Shown: one piece after another, positions 1-8,663 of the stretch
Numbering within the stretch: the first letter of the stretch is position 1
Layout of the letters: every line of letters begins with the position of its first letter
Assembly: GCA_026984045.1 (NCBI GenBank)
Contig: JALSSV010000056.1
Coordinates: 1 to 51,205, forward strand
Direction of reading: 5' to 3'
Origin: Chromatiales bacterium
GTDB taxonomy: Bacteria; Pseudomonadota; Gammaproteobacteria; UBA6429; Thiohalophilaceae
Length of the DNA stretch: 51,205 bases
The notes under the pieces: generated by a model
What the model was told of the DNA's origin: nothing
The model's database searches: none
The model's input: the letters and a program-made list of their open reading frames with translations, nothing else
Made by a program: the position numbers and the translations under genes

Positions 1-19
1 TTCCCCCCCCTCCCCCCGG

Positions 20-46
20 CCCTCTCCCCCCGGAGGGGGGAGAGGG
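20..46. repeat. Perfect 12-bp hairpin of the CCCTCTCCCC type
   Basis: CCCTCTCCCCCC (20-31) and GGGGGGAGAGGG (35-46) are exact reverse complements around a GGA loop. It lies just before the tandem array downstream of yebC. Related hairpins occur at 28808-28833 and 28946-28970, so this is probably a dispersed genomic repeat that could also act as a transcription or mRNA-end structure. There is no T-run on either side, so I do not call it an intrinsic terminator. Confidence 0.75.
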
Positions 47-255
47 CGTGATACGGGGCTCCGGCCCTCCCCCCACAGGGGAGAGAGGGTGTGATACGGG
101 GCTCCGGCCCTTTCCTCCCCGCAGGGGGAGAGGGTGTGATACGGAACTCCGACCCCTTCCCACAGGGAGAGGGTGTGATACGGAACTCCGGCCCCTTCCC
201 ACAGGGAGAGGGTGTGATACGGAACTCCGGCCCCTTCCCACAGGGAGAGGGTGTG
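41..255. repeat. Tandem array, 39-45 bp units
   Basis: The word GTGATACGG recurs at 48, 91, 136, 175 and 214, and a degenerate sixth unit starts near 250. The last complete units are exactly 39 bp apart and almost identical (AGGGAGAGGGTGTGATACGG followed by an AACTCCGGCCCCTTCCC segment); the first units are 43-45 bp and more diverged. There are no unique spacers, so it is not a CRISPR. Short open frames through it read as a repeated Arg/Gly/Cys peptide and are not credible genes. Copy number in such arrays usually varies between strains. Confidence 0.85.
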
Positions 256-271
256 GAAGGGGGCGGCTTCG

Positions 272-1018
272 TTATTGCAATTGTTCCATGACTTCCTGGG
301 AGAAGTCGGCGTTGGTGTAGACGTTCTGGACGTCGTCCAGATCCTCCAGGGTGTCCACCAGGCGCATGACCTTCTGGGCGTCCTCGAGGCCGAGATCCAC
401 GGTGGTGGAGGGCTGCATGGTCACTTCGGCCATCGCCGGCTCCAGGCCGGCATCGAGCATGGCCTGCTTGACGTCGAGGAAGGCTTCGGGCGTGGTGATC
501 ACGTCGATGCTCCCGTCCTCGTTGGTGACCACGTCGTCGGCGCCCGCCTCCAGGGCCACTTCCATGATCCGATCTTCGTCGGACCCGGCCGGGAAGGTCA
601 GGGTGCCGACCTTGGTGAACAGGTAGGCCACCGAGCCGTCGGTGCCCAGGTTGCCGCCGGCCTTGGTGAAGGCGTGGCGCACCTCGGAGACGGTGCGATT
701 GCGGTTGTCGGTGAGGCAGTCGACCATCACCGCCACGCCGGAGGGGCCGTAACCCTCGTAGCGGATCTCCTCGTAGGCATCCCCCTCGGCGGCACCGGAG
801 CCGCGCTTGACCGCCCGCTCGATGGTGTCCTTGGTCATGTTGGCGCCCAGCGCCTTGTCGATGGCGGCGCGCAGGCGCGGGTTGGCGTCCGGATCGCCGC
901 CGCCCATGCGGGCGGCCACGGTGATCTCGCGGATCAGCTTGGTGAACAGCTTGCCCCGCTTGGCGTCCTGCGCCTTCTTGCGGTGCTGGATGTTGGCCCA
1001 TTTGGAATGACCAGCCAT
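272..1018 (-). CDS. yebC: YebC/PmpR-family protein (TACO1 family)
   Basis: A 248-residue protein, the usual family length. It opens with [20 protein letters not shown], the invariant YebC start, which fixes the initiation codon at 1018; GAGGT lies 5 bases upstream. The acidic central domain with [20 protein letters not shown] is also typical. Family members have been described as transcription regulators (PmpR) and, more recently, as factors helping ribosomes through proline stretches; which applies here cannot be read from sequence. In most gammaproteobacteria yebC sits between aspS and ruvCAB. Here aspS lies about 5 kb upstream across the kinase cluster, and ruvC, if present, would be beyond the left edge. 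An AT-rich TAAAAT hexamer near 1055-1065 on the minus strand could be its -10 element. Confidence 0.96.
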   Translation of the reverse strand: MAGHSKWANIQHRKKAQDAKRGKLFTKLIREITVAARMGGGDPDANPRLRAAIDKALGANMTKDTIERAVKRGSGAAEGDAYEEIRYEGYGPSGVAVMVDCLTDNRNRTVSEVRHAFTKAGGNLGTDGSVAYLFTKVGTLTFPAGSDEDRIMEVALEAGADDVVTNEDGSIDVITTPEAFLDVKQAMLDAGLEPAMAEVTMQPSTTVDLGLEDAQKVMRLVDTLEDLDDVQNVYTNADFSQEVMEQLQ

Positions 1019-1095
1019 GGGATACCTCGTTGAAAACCGGGAAAATTGACAATGGGGGGATTTTATCAGATTAGGGCGGCGGGATGAGGGTGGCT

Positions 1096-1147
1096 GGTAG
1101 CTGGGCAAACACACGCTTTTCCCAGCTACCCGTCCCCAGCTACCCGC
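1096..1147. repeat. Inverted repeat downstream of the FHA gene
   Basis: GGTAGCTGGG (1096-1105) pairs with CCCAGCTACC (1121-1130) across a 15-base loop, and CCCAGCTACCCG is repeated again at 1136-1147. It fills the gap between the FHA operon and yebC and may slow or end transcription from the FHA genes, but it lacks a clear T-run. Confidence 0.5.
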
Positions 1148-1201
1148 CACCGCACCATCGCGGCGAGGCGCCACTCCTACCGTCAGGGTTGCCGGACGAC
1201 G

Positions 1202-1555
1202 TCAGTCGTCCGGCAGGTAGATGGCGGTGGTTTCGTGGTCGACGATCTGGCCGCTGTCGAAGACGAAGCGGTGGGCGCCGATCTGGATGACGTCGTCGTG
1301 CTTGAGCAGGGCCTTGCCGATCCGGTTGCCGTTGAGTTTGGTGCCGTTGGTGCTGTCCAGATCCTCGAGGTGGTAGTCGTAGTGGCCGTCGAGGTAGGGG
1401 TTGGCCACCCGCAGGATGCGGGCGTGCCGGCTGCTGACGGCAGCATCGTCGAGCTGGATGTGATTATCGCCGAGGCGGCCGATGGTGGTCTCGTCCCGGT
1501 CGAGGGAATAGCGGTTGAGGGTGATGCCCTCGTGCTTGAGCAGCAGTCGCGCCAT
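1202..1555 (-). CDS. Single FHA-domain protein
   Basis: 117 residues made up almost entirely of one forkhead-associated domain, a phosphothreonine-binding fold. The signature residues are present in order: IGR (start of the domain), SSRHA, then DLDSTNGTKLNG. The conserved Arg and Ser that contact phosphothreonine are therefore intact. No signal peptide or membrane segment, so cytoplasmic. It is the last gene of the kinase/phosphatase/FHA operon, 7 bp after the two-FHA gene; both begin MARL, suggesting duplication. A reader protein for substrates of the CHASE2-kinase is the natural reading, but its partner is unknown. Confidence 0.9.
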   Translation of the reverse strand: MARLLLKHEGITLNRYSLDRDETTIGRLGDNHIQLDDAAVSSRHARILRVANPYLDGHYDYHLEDLDSTNGTKLNGNRIGKALLKHDDVIQIGAHRFVFDSGQIVDHETTAIYLPDD

Positions 1556-1562
1556 GGCAGGC

Positions 1563-2189
1563 CTATTCGGCGGCCACGAACTGGAGCTTGCTGCCGGCGA
1601 CCTCGATGGTGTCGCCCACTTCGAGCTTGCGGCTGCCGGCCCCCAGCGGTTCGCCGTTGACGGTGGGATGCCCGCTGTCGCCGGCGCCGCCCATGGGCAT
1701 CAGGTAGTAGTCCTTGCCCCGGCGGGCCACCACGGCCACCTGCACGCCGGGCGAGCCGAGGGTGGTGTAGGGTTTGACCAGATCGATGGCCTCCCCCGCC
1801 TTGGGGCCGGAGAGGATGCGGATCTGGTAGCGGTCGGCGGCGGCTTCGTCGCGGGCCGCCGGCTTGTCCGGCGTGAGGATCACGGTGCTTTCGAAGTCCT
1901 GCACCTTTTCATCCATGAACTTCAGTTCGTGACGGCCGATGCGGATGATGTCGCCGTGCTGCAACTGGCGCCGGGTGATCTTCTTGCCGTTGAGGATCAC
2001 GCCGTTGGTGCTGTCGAGATCCTCGATATAGACGTTCTGCAACAGCAGCACCGCCGCGTGCTGGCCGCTGACGGTGGGATCGTCGAGCTGGATGTCGTTG
2101 TGCGGTTTGCGACCGATGGTGGTGCGCTCCTTGGTCAACGGATACTCCTTCAGCACAGCACCTTCATGTATCAGTGTCAGTCTTGCCAT
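1563..2189 (-). CDS. Tandem FHA-domain protein
   Basis: 208 residues. The first FHA domain (about residues 1-95) has TIGRKPHNDIQLDD, a VSGQHA version of the SxRHA motif, and DLDSTNGVILNG. A linker (about 95-115) leads to a second, degenerate FHA-like domain (about 118-205) with TTLGSPG, HPTVNGEPL and VGDTIEVAGSKLQFV, where the phosphate-binding Arg/Ser/His set is largely lost. That half may be structural or bind protein without phosphothreonine. The start at 2189 gives the same MARL opening as the downstream FHA gene. It follows the phosphatase gene by 63 bp in the same operon and is probably a phospho-dependent scaffold for the adjacent kinase. Confidence 0.9.
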   Translation of the reverse strand: MARLTLIHEGAVLKEYPLTKERTTIGRKPHNDIQLDDPTVSGQHAAVLLLQNVYIEDLDSTNGVILNGKKITRRQLQHGDIIRIGRHELKFMDEKVQDFESTVILTPDKPAARDEAAADRYQIRILSGPKAGEAIDLVKPYTTLGSPGVQVAVVARRGKDYYLMPMGGAGDSGHPTVNGEPLGAGSRKLEVGDTIEVAGSKLQFVAAE

Positions 2190-2252
2190 GATGTTCTCGG
2201 TTCGAGCATTCGTGTTGCGGGTCTGGGTGTCGGGGAATCGTCAGTCCCGGCT

Positions 2253-3065
2253 TCAGTTGCCGTGTTCTTCCTGATCGGCCTCCAGGCCCACGGTATCGGA
2301 ATAGGCCTCCTGCAGCTTGACCAGGATGATGGAAACATTGTCCTTGCCGCCTTTCTCGTTGGCCAGGGCCACCAGTTCGCGGCTGGCCAGGTCCAGGTCG
2401 TCGGCGTACAACAGCAGCAGTTGCAGGATCTCGTCGTCGGAGACGAGATCCGTCAGGCCGTCGGAACACAGCAGATAGACATCGCCATTCTGGACAGTTT
2501 CCTCCAGTACGTCCACCTCCACCGTATCAGCGATGCCCAGGGCGCGGGTGATGAGGTTGCGGCTGGCCGAGAGCTGGGCCTCCTCTTCACTGATGTAGCC
2601 GTTGTCGAGCATTTCCTGCACCAGTGAATGATCGGTGGTGAGCCGGGTCAGTTCGCGATCGCGCAGGCGATAGATCCGCGAATCGCCCACGCTGGCCATG
2701 ATCACCCGGTCGCCGTGATAGAGCTGGACCACGATGGTGGTGCCCATGCCGGCACATTCCAGCCGGCTGTTGGCCATGCGAATGATCTCGTTGTTGGCGT
2801 AGACCACCGCCTCGCGCAGGGCATCGGCGAAATTGATCACGTTGGAAGCCAGCATGTTTGGCGTGAGCACGTCGAGCAGGGCCTCGCGGATGCAGTTGAC
2901 CGCCAGTTCCGAGGCCACTTCGCCGGCATTGTGACCGCCCATGCCATCGGCCAGCAGGATCAGCCCCATCTGGGGATCCCAGGCGATGTAGTCCTCGTTG
3001 TGATCGCGGACCATGCCCACGTCGGTGATGCCGTAAACGGCCAGTTTGGTACCTTCCTGAATCAC
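2253..3065 (-). CDS. PP2C-family serine/threonine phosphatase
   Basis: 270 residues, a full-length bacterial PP2C/Stp1-type catalytic domain. Metal-binding motifs are visible: DVGMVRDHNEDY near the N-terminus, LLADGMGGHNAG, GDSRIYRLRD, LLCSDGLTD and GGKDNVSIILV at the C-terminal end. It should remove phosphate from Ser/Thr in an Mn/Mg-dependent reaction, opposing the kinase encoded just upstream. The start is GTG at 3065, overlapping the kinase stop (GTGA), so the two are translationally coupled. There is no membrane segment, so the enzyme is cytosolic. Such kinase-phosphatase pairs are typical of PppA/PpkA-like modules. Confidence 0.95.
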   Translation of the reverse strand: MIQEGTKLAVYGITDVGMVRDHNEDYIAWDPQMGLILLADGMGGHNAGEVASELAVNCIREALLDVLTPNMLASNVINFADALREAVVYANNEIIRMANSRLECAGMGTTIVVQLYHGDRVIMASVGDSRIYRLRDRELTRLTTDHSLVQEMLDNGYISEEEAQLSASRNLITRALGIADTVEVDVLEETVQNGDVYLLCSDGLTDLVSDDEILQLLLLYADDLDLASRELVALANEKGGKDNVSIILVKLQEAYSDTVGLEADQEEHGN

Positions 3066-5641
3066 GCTGACGCCTTGCTCTTCTTGCGGGTGGTTTTCTT
3101 CTTGCCGGTCATGCGATCCCGGCAGCGGCGCAGGGCCTTGGCCATCTGCATGCCGCTCTGGAATCGAGCCTCGGCCTGCTTCTGCAGGGCCTTGTTGATG
3201 ATCTGGCTGAGACAGGCCGGCAGTTCCGGCCGGAACATCCGGATGTCCGGGTGCTTCTCGTTGGCGATCTTGTACATGAGGCTGGCCAGCGAATCCGCGA
3301 TGAAGGGCAGCTCGCCACTCAGCATCTGGTACAGGGTGATGCCCAGCGAGAACAGATCCGAACGGCCATCCACCTTGTGTCCGGCCAGTTGCTCCGGCGA
3401 CATGTAGGAAGGACTGCCGAGAATGGTTCCGGTTCGGGTCTTGCTGGTATCGGTGAGACAGGCCACCCCGAAGTCCGTGACCTTGAGGGTGCCGCTGTCC
3501 CGGTCGTAGATTATATTGGCTGGCTTGATGTCCCGATGTACGACTTTCTGGCTATGGGCGTAGTCCAGCGCCTCGGCCACCTGGATGACCACGTCCACCA
3601 CTTCCAGCGGTGGCATGAGCGATTCGGGCGTGCACCAGGCCATGAGGTTCTCGCCCTTGAGGTAGTCCATGGCGATGTAGGACAGATCCTGATCCTCGCC
3701 CACGTCATAGATGGTCACGATGTTGGGATGGTTGAGGCGGCCGGCGGTCTCGGCCTCGCGGAAGAAGCGGGCCTTCACGTCGGCCAGCTTGTCGCCCTCG
3801 AATTCCTGGGCCAGGCTCATGGTCTTGATGGCCACGGTACGGCCGATCTTGGGATCATGCCCCAGGTAGACCATGCCCATGGCGCCGCGCCCCAGTTCCC
3901 GATCGATCTGGTAACGACCGATCATCGGCTTCTGCAGGCCGGTGGTGCTGATCACCAGCGTGCCGTTGGGCGCCTGCCCACCACTGCCGCTGCTGCCGAG
4001 TACCAGGGCATCGGAAACCTCCTGGGTGCGGCGAATGCGCTCCTGCACGTCGGCATGATGGGGGTCGTGCTCGGCGATGGTCTTGAATACGGTCACCGCC
4101 TTGTTGAACTGGCGCTTGCGCTCATAGTCGAGCCCCAGGTTGTAGAGCAGATCCAGCAGGCCCTTGTCCACCTGGCAGCGGCGATACTTCTCGAAGGCCT
4201 GATCGAGCTGCCCCTGGGCCTGGAAGGACTGCCCCAGGGCTCGGTTGGCCTCGGAGAGCTCACCATGGATGGCCTGCACGCGGTCCTGGATGATGCGCTT
4301 GCCCCCCAGCAGCACGTGCCCCACCACCAGCGCTGCCAGCGGCCCCATCAGCTTGAGCCAGATGGACTCGGATATCATGAAATAGAAATGCACGTTGAGC
4401 AGGCCGATGATCAACAGCGCGGTGAGCGCCAGGGCGGTACCGAACCGCACCTTCGGCAGCAGGAACATCAGGTACAGGGCCACCAGCAGGAAGGCCCCGA
4501 GGGTGGCCAGGCGGGTCCAGGACGGCACGGCGTAGAGTTCGTCGTTGAGCAGGCTGGAAACCGTGTTGGCCGCCACCAGCACCGGCGGCATCACCTGGCC
4601 GACGGGTGTGATCATGGGATTGAAGTGCTGGCGGGCGGTCAGGCCGATGAGCACCGTCTTGTCGCGGAAGGCGCTGGCCGGAGTGGTGCGATTGAGCACC
4701 TCGACCATGGAATAGACCGGGAACGGGGTTTCCCCCTTCTTGGTGCGGTAGAAATGGGGATAGATCCGCAGCTCGGGATCCCCGGGGATGCGGTAATCCC
4801 CCACCTGCACGTAACGCCCCAGTCGAACCCGGATGCTACGGGTGGCCAGGTGGCGGTTGCGGGCCACCATCATCAGCGAGAACGAGGGCAGGTAGGCATC
4901 GCCGTAGCGCATCACCAGCGGTTCGGTGCGGGCATGGCGCTGGCCGCCGTAGCCCAGGTTGAGCAGGCCGGCGCCGCCGGCGTGTTTCGCCAGCGGCTCG
5001 ATGGGCGGATAGACCACCTCGGCCACCGGCACCGGATGACCGAGAAAGCGGGCCAGGAGCGGTAACGATAGCGATTCCGGCTCCACGTCCCGCAGGGTGT
5101 ATTTCTTCAGATACTCGGGCAACACCGCTTCGCTGCCCGGATGGTGTTCCCGGCCCGCCAGGTAGGGCATGGCCAGCACCACCCGGCCGGCACCGGCCAG
5201 GCTGCGGGCGAAGATCCGATCCGTATCCATGCGCGATTCGGCATTGCGCAACAGGCGCTGGATGGTTCGGGAGCGCAGTTTGGGCGTGGATTCGATCACG
5301 TCCTTGAGTTCCTGGATGTATTCCAGGCCGTAGGGCGTCTGGGCCGAGTCGAGGGGAAAGGCGTAACCGATCACCGCCGGCCGCTGGCGGCTGAGGATCC
5401 GGGTCGCCTCGGCCAGGATGTCACGCGGCCAGGGCCAGGCGCCGAGGGCCGCGATCGCCTGATCGTCGATGGCCACCACCACCACGTCGCTGTTGGCCGG
5501 ATCGGTGGAAGAGAAACGCACGCCCAGATCGTAGGCGAGCCATTCCAGATCGTGCAGCGGCCCCTTGCCGGCGGCCAGCAACACGGCCAGCACCACGGCC
5601 AGGCCGATGAACCAGTCTGTTTTCCAGTACCGTTTGCTCAC
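3062..5641 (-). CDS. CHASE2-TM-TPR-serine/threonine protein kinase
   Basis: 859 residues. An N-terminal membrane helix (WFIGLAVVLAVLLAAG) precedes a CHASE2 extracytoplasmic sensor domain (about 30-370), then three membrane helices (about 375-450), a short coiled/TPR-like stretch (about 465-530), and a C-terminal Hanks-type kinase (about 575-840). Kinase motifs are intact: LGRGAMGMVYLG (P-loop), VAIK, HRDIKPANI (catalytic loop), DFGVA, and GSPSYMSPEQ. A Lys/Arg/Thr-rich tail ends the protein. I chose GTG at 5641 because GGAG sits 5 bases upstream and the membrane helix then starts near residue 7; a longer in-frame version lacks support. It is the first gene of a four-gene operon with the phosphatase and two FHA proteins. 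The signal sensed by CHASE2 is unknown. Confidence 0.94.
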   Translation of the reverse strand: MSKRYWKTDWFIGLAVVLAVLLAAGKGPLHDLEWLAYDLGVRFSSTDPANSDVVVVAIDDQAIAALGAWPWPRDILAEATRILSRQRPAVIGYAFPLDSAQTPYGLEYIQELKDVIESTPKLRSRTIQRLLRNAESRMDTDRIFARSLAGAGRVVLAMPYLAGREHHPGSEAVLPEYLKKYTLRDVEPESLSLPLLARFLGHPVPVAEVVYPPIEPLAKHAGGAGLLNLGYGGQRHARTEPLVMRYGDAYLPSFSLMMVARNRHLATRSIRVRLGRYVQVGDYRIPGDPELRIYPHFYRTKKGETPFPVYSMVEVLNRTTPASAFRDKTVLIGLTARQHFNPMITPVGQVMPPVLVAANTVSSLLNDELYAVPSWTRLATLGAFLLVALYLMFLLPKVRFGTALALTALLIIGLLNVHFYFMISESIWLKLMGPLAALVVGHVLLGGKRIIQDRVQAIHGELSEANRALGQSFQAQGQLDQAFEKYRRCQVDKGLLDLLYNLGLDYERKRQFNKAVTVFKTIAEHDPHHADVQERIRRTQEVSDALVLGSSGSGGQAPNGTLVISTTGLQKPMIGRYQIDRELGRGAMGMVYLGHDPKIGRTVAIKTMSLAQEFEGDKLADVKARFFREAETAGRLNHPNIVTIYDVGEDQDLSYIAMDYLKGENLMAWCTPESLMPPLEVVDVVIQVAEALDYAHSQKVVHRDIKPANIIYDRDSGTLKVTDFGVACLTDTSKTRTGTILGSPSYMSPEQLAGHKVDGRSDLFSLGITLYQMLSGELPFIADSLASLMYKIANEKHPDIRMFRPELPACLSQIINKALQKQAEARFQSGMQMAKALRRCRDRMTGKKKTTRKKSKASA

Positions 5642-5849
5642 TCCAACTCCAGCAACCCCTCCTGGGCATGGCGCGGTGCGCGCGCCGGGGCGCGTCGCAT
5701 TCCCGGATCCGTCGTTCGCCGGGCTCCGGCCCGGCGATTGCAGCAAGGCGGCCGACCTGCATGGACGACATGGGAATCCTGCTGCAACAGCCGGGCTGGC
5801 CCGGTCAATTCTTCTTGCAATTCACTGAGTTATCGGCAGCCCGCCGGAA

Positions 5850-5945
5850 ATCCTGAGTATTCAGGAAATCCCCGCCCGGTGCAAATCGGCGAACCGGGCC
5901 AATCGAGCTCGACGGAAAAAATATTCAGGATTTTCCGGTACTTGG
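5850..5945. repeat. Short repeated palindromic motif in aspS-kinase gap
   Basis: The 283-bp gap between aspS and the kinase gene contains related copies of ATTCAGGA..TTCC: CCGGAAATCCTGAGTATTCA joined to TTCAGGAAATCC near 5850-5875, and ATTCAGGATTTTCCGG near 5924-5940. TCCTGA/TCAGGA forms a 6-bp inverted repeat with a 4-base spacer. It could be an operator for the kinase operon or part of the end of aspS; nothing else recognisable is in this gap. Confidence 0.35.
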
Positions 5946-7709
5946 CTTCTTGCGAACGGCGATGTGCAGCTCCTTGAGCTGAGCCTCGGAGACCGGCGCG
6001 GGGGCCTGGGTGAGCAGGCAGTTGCCGGACTGGGTCTTGGGGAAGGCCATCACTTCGCGGATCGAACCCTCGCCGGCCATCAGCATCACCAGCCGGTCCA
6101 GACCGAAGGCGATGCCGCCGTGGGGCGGACAGCCGTACTTGAGGGCATCGAGCAGGAAGCCGAACTTCTCGCGGGCCTCCTCGTCGGCGATCCCGAGCAG
6201 GCGGAACACGGCGGCCTGGATGTCGGCCCGGTGGATGCGGATGGAGCCGCCGCCCACTTCGGTGCCGTTGATGACCATGTCGTAGGCCCGCGACAGGACG
6301 TGGTGAGGATCGGCCTCCAGGGCGGCCACGTCCTCCACCTGGGGCGCGGTGAAGGGATGGTGCAGCGCGGCGAAGCCGCCCCCCTCCTCGTCCGGCTCGA
6401 ACATGGGGAAGTCCACCACCCACAAGGGTTTCCACTCGCCTTCCACGAGGCCCCGGTCGTGGCCGAGCCTGACCCGCAGGGCGCCGAGGGATTCGTTGAC
6501 CACCGCCTTCTTGTCGGCGCCGAAGAAGATCAGATCCCCGTCCTCGGCGCCGGTGCGCTCGAGAATGGCGTTGATGGCTTCGTCCGGCAGAAACTTGAGA
6601 ATCGGCGACTGCAGGCCCTCGCGACCCTTGGCCACCGCGTTGACCTTGATGTAGGCGAGGCCCTTGGCGCCGTAGATGCCGACGAAATCGGTGTACTCGT
6701 CGATCTCCTTGCGGGACAGGGCACCGCCGCCCGGCAGGCGCAGGGCCGCAACCCGGCCGTGGGGATCCTTGGCCGGGCCGCTGAAGACCTTGAATTCCAC
6801 CTCGGCCATCACGTCGCCCACGTCGATCAGCTCCAGCGGCACGCGCAGATCGGGGCGGTCTGAGCCGTAGCGGTGCATGGCCTCGGCGTGGGTCATGCGC
6901 GGGAAGGGATCGGGCAGTTCCACGTCCAGCACCGCCTTGAACAGGCGCCGGATCATTTTCTCCATCATGTTCATGATGGCCTCCTCATCCATGAAGGAGG
7001 TCTCGATGTCGAGCTGGGTGAACTCGGGCTGACGATCGGCGCGCAGATCCTCGTCACGGAAGCAGCGGACCAGTTGATAGTAGCGATCCATGCCCGAGAC
7101 CATCAGCAACTGCTTGAACAGTTGCGGCGACTGGGGCAGGGCATAGAAGGCGCCCGGGTGCAGGCGGCTCGGCACCAGGAAGTCGCGCGCCCCTTCCGGG
7201 GTGGCCCGGGTGAGCATGGGGGTCTCCATGTCGAGGAAACCGTTGTCGTCCAGATAGCGGCGCAGCTCGCTGGTCACCCGGGAGCGCAGTTTCATGTTCT
7301 CGAGCATGCGCGGCCGGCGCAGGTCGATGTAGCGGTAGCGCAGGCGGTGCTCTTCGGAGACCTGCTCGTCGTCGAGCTGGAAGGGTGGCGTTTCCGAGGC
7401 ATTGAGGATTTCGAGCTCGAGGCCGAGCACCTCGATCTGGCCGGTGGCCATCTTCGGGTTCTCGGTGCCTTCGGGACGACGGCGCACCCGGCCGGTGACC
7501 CGCAGCACGTATTCGCTGCGCACCTTCTCGGCGGTGGCGAACACGTCGGGGCGATCCGGATCGTAGACCACCTGCAGCAGGCCTTCGCGATCGCGCAGAT
7601 CGATGAAGATCACGCCGCCGTGATCCCGGCGCCGGTGGACCCAGCCACAGACCGTGACTTGCTGATCGATGTGGTCTTCGTTGAGTTCGCCGCAGTAATG
7701 GGTACGCAT
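5925..7709 (-). CDS. aspS: Aspartyl-tRNA synthetase
   Basis: 594 residues, the normal length for a bacterial AspRS. It begins [20 protein letters not shown] with the OB-fold anticodon domain ([20 protein letters not shown]), followed by the class II core: [29 protein letters not shown] (motif 2), the bacterial insertion domain, and [20 protein letters not shown] (motif 3). It charges tRNA-Asp. The start at 7709 matches the family N-terminus; an open extension upstream lacks homology. Whether it also charges tRNA-Asn (non-discriminating type) cannot be settled here. Upstream is a 361-bp gap with a repeat element; downstream is the kinase operon instead of the usual yebC. Confidence 0.98.
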   Translation of the reverse strand: MRTHYCGELNEDHIDQQVTVCGWVHRRRDHGGVIFIDLRDREGLLQVVYDPDRPDVFATAEKVRSEYVLRVTGRVRRRPEGTENPKMATGQIEVLGLELEILNASETPPFQLDDEQVSEEHRLRYRYIDLRRPRMLENMKLRSRVTSELRRYLDDNGFLDMETPMLTRATPEGARDFLVPSRLHPGAFYALPQSPQLFKQLLMVSGMDRYYQLVRCFRDEDLRADRQPEFTQLDIETSFMDEEAIMNMMEKMIRRLFKAVLDVELPDPFPRMTHAEAMHRYGSDRPDLRVPLELIDVGDVMAEVEFKVFSGPAKDPHGRVAALRLPGGGALSRKEIDEYTDFVGIYGAKGLAYIKVNAVAKGREGLQSPILKFLPDEAINAILERTGAEDGDLIFFGADKKAVVNESLGALRVRLGHDRGLVEGEWKPLWVVDFPMFEPDEEGGGFAALHHPFTAPQVEDVAALEADPHHVLSRAYDMVINGTEVGGGSIRIHRADIQAAVFRLLGIADEEAREKFGFLLDALKYGCPPHGGIAFGLDRLVMLMAGEGSIREVMAFPKTQSGNCLLTQAPAPVSEAQLKELHIAVRKKPSTGKS

Positions 7710-7839
7710 GCCGTGGAGTATCCTGATGGTTTGAGGGGTCTTGAGGGCGCCAAAAGCGGGAATGATACGGACTGGGGGGCGCAAGCTCAACCTGGCAATA
7801 TCACCCATAAAAAAAGATCGCCGCCGGCAAATGCACGGA

Positions 7840-7952
7840 GCCCGGCGGGTCGGGGGACCGTTTCGTGACCGTCGGCCGCAGGGATGCGGCCGTCGAGCCT
7901 ACAGGGAGGTATTTACGGCGTGTCACGAAACGGTCCCCCGACCCGGCGGGCG
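7840..7952. repeat. Long palindromic intergenic element
   Basis: A 24-bp arm (7846-7869, CGGGTCGGGGGACCGTTTCG plus GTGAC) is exactly reverse-complemented at 7922-7945, with five further paired bases after one mismatch. The 52-base interior holds a second hairpin (CGGCCGCA 7873-7880, loop GGGA, TGCGGCCG 7885-7892) followed by CCTACAGGGAGGTATTTACG. From memory, similar GGATGCGGCC..CCTACAGGGA..GTATT..CGGCGT cassettes recur in intergenic DNA of many gammaproteobacteria. It lies in the 361-bp gap between aspS and the FmdB-like gene; no gene is evident in that gap. Confidence 0.7.
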
Positions 7953-7979
7953 GATCCAGATTGGGATGACACGATTTTT

Positions 7980-8003
7980 GCCGGCTCCGCTGCGCTTGAG
8001 CCA
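7980..8003. repeat. Dispersed short repeat CCGGCTCCGCTGCGC
   Basis: CCGGCTCCGCTGCGCTTGAG here matches CCGGCTCCGCTGCGCGTGAG near 40207-40226 with a single difference, and a diverged relative lies in the gap after glgP. These look like fragments of one intergenic repeat family. Confidence 0.4.
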
Positions 8004-8070
8004 GCCTACCCAGCGCCAGACGACAGAACGGCCCGAGATTCGGAATGGCTATTTGAAAATCAAGGCCTTG

Positions 8071-8337
8071 TCACCCGGAGCCGGTCTTCTTCTCCGCTTT
8101 CTTCTGGCTGCCGGAGTCGGCCTTGCCCTTGTCGCCGGCCAGGTTCTTCTTGTTGCCGGTCTTGAAGTCGGTCTCGTACCAGCCGCCGCCCTTGAGGCGG
8201 AAGCCGGCGGCGGAGATCAGCTTCTTCAGGGCCGGCTTGCCACATTCCGGGCAGTCCTTGAGGGGATCGTCGGAAATCTTCTGCAGGGCCTCGAGCTTGT
8301 GGCCACAGGCTTCGCATTCGTACTCGTAGATGGGCAT
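8071..8337 (-). CDS. FmdB-family zinc-ribbon protein
   Basis: 88 residues. The N-terminal half is the FmdB/CxxC_CxxC_SSSS domain: [18 protein letters not shown], then [20 protein letters not shown]. The two CxxC pairs should bind one zinc ion. The C-terminal part ([10 protein letters not shown], then a Lys/Gly-rich tail) is also standard. An AGGA element precedes the start. In many proteobacteria this small gene lies immediately upstream of aspS, as here, where both are read on the minus strand with the repeat-bearing gap between them. Its function is not established; the FmdB name comes from a formamide/methylotrophy regulator and should not be taken literally. Confidence 0.93.
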   Translation of the reverse strand: MPIYEYECEACGHKLEALQKISDDPLKDCPECGKPALKKLISAAGFRLKGGGWYETDFKTGNKKNLAGDKGKADSGSQKKAEKKTGSG

Positions 8338-8390
8338 CGTCGGTTCCTGAACTGCAAGGGTTGGGACACAGGGCCGCGGATTATACCGGT

Positions 8391-8663
8391 TTACAGGCCC
8401 AGCGGTGGCGGTTCCTGACGGGCGGCGCGCCGTTCGGCCGCGCGTACCCTCTCCACGGCCTTCTCCAGGCGGGCGTGTTCCCGTTCGGCCATGCCGCTGT
8501 GCAGGTAGGCCTCGGCGGCGGCCAGCACCTCCTCGAGCAGACCGTTCAGATAGTGGCAGTGCAACAGGGCCTTGCCGAGGAACAAGGGATCCTGGCCGGT
8601 CTCGCGCATGCGCGCGGCCGCCTTCAGGGCGGTCTGCAATTCGGCTTCGGTGGGTTGTGACAT
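8391..8663 (-). CDS. Small conserved protein of unknown function
   Basis: About 90 residues starting [20 protein letters not shown], ending in a Glu/Arg-rich helix and EPPPLGL. AGGAG lies 8 bases before the ATG at 8663. The composition ([20 protein letters not shown], then [16 protein letters not shown]) predicts an all-alpha soluble protein. I recognise no named domain. It precedes the FmdB-like gene by 53 bp on the same strand and is divergent from the thymidine phosphorylase operon, so the roughly 90 bp between 8663 and 8756 must hold both promoters. Confidence 0.7.
   Translation of the reverse strand: MSQPTEAELQTALKAAARMRETGQDPLFLGKALLHCHYLNGLLEEVLAAAEAYLHSGMAEREHARLEKAVERVRAAERRAARQEPPPLGL

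Noticed and set aside
41-255. CRISPR array
   Set aside because: Units follow one another directly with no unique spacers, and no cas genes are present.
5642-5746. Longer start for the CHASE2-kinase
   Set aside because: Extension is Pro/Gly/Arg-rich without homology; GTG 5641 has a ribosome site and places the membrane helix at the N-terminus.
5765-5830. Sigma-54 promoter in the aspS-kinase gap
   Set aside because: TGGC and TTGCA-like words are present, but the spacing between GG and GC is far from 10 bases.
7741-8418. Plus-strand frame through the aspS-FmdB gap
   Set aside because: It crosses the palindromic repeat and the antisense of the zinc-ribbon gene; no homology or ribosome site.
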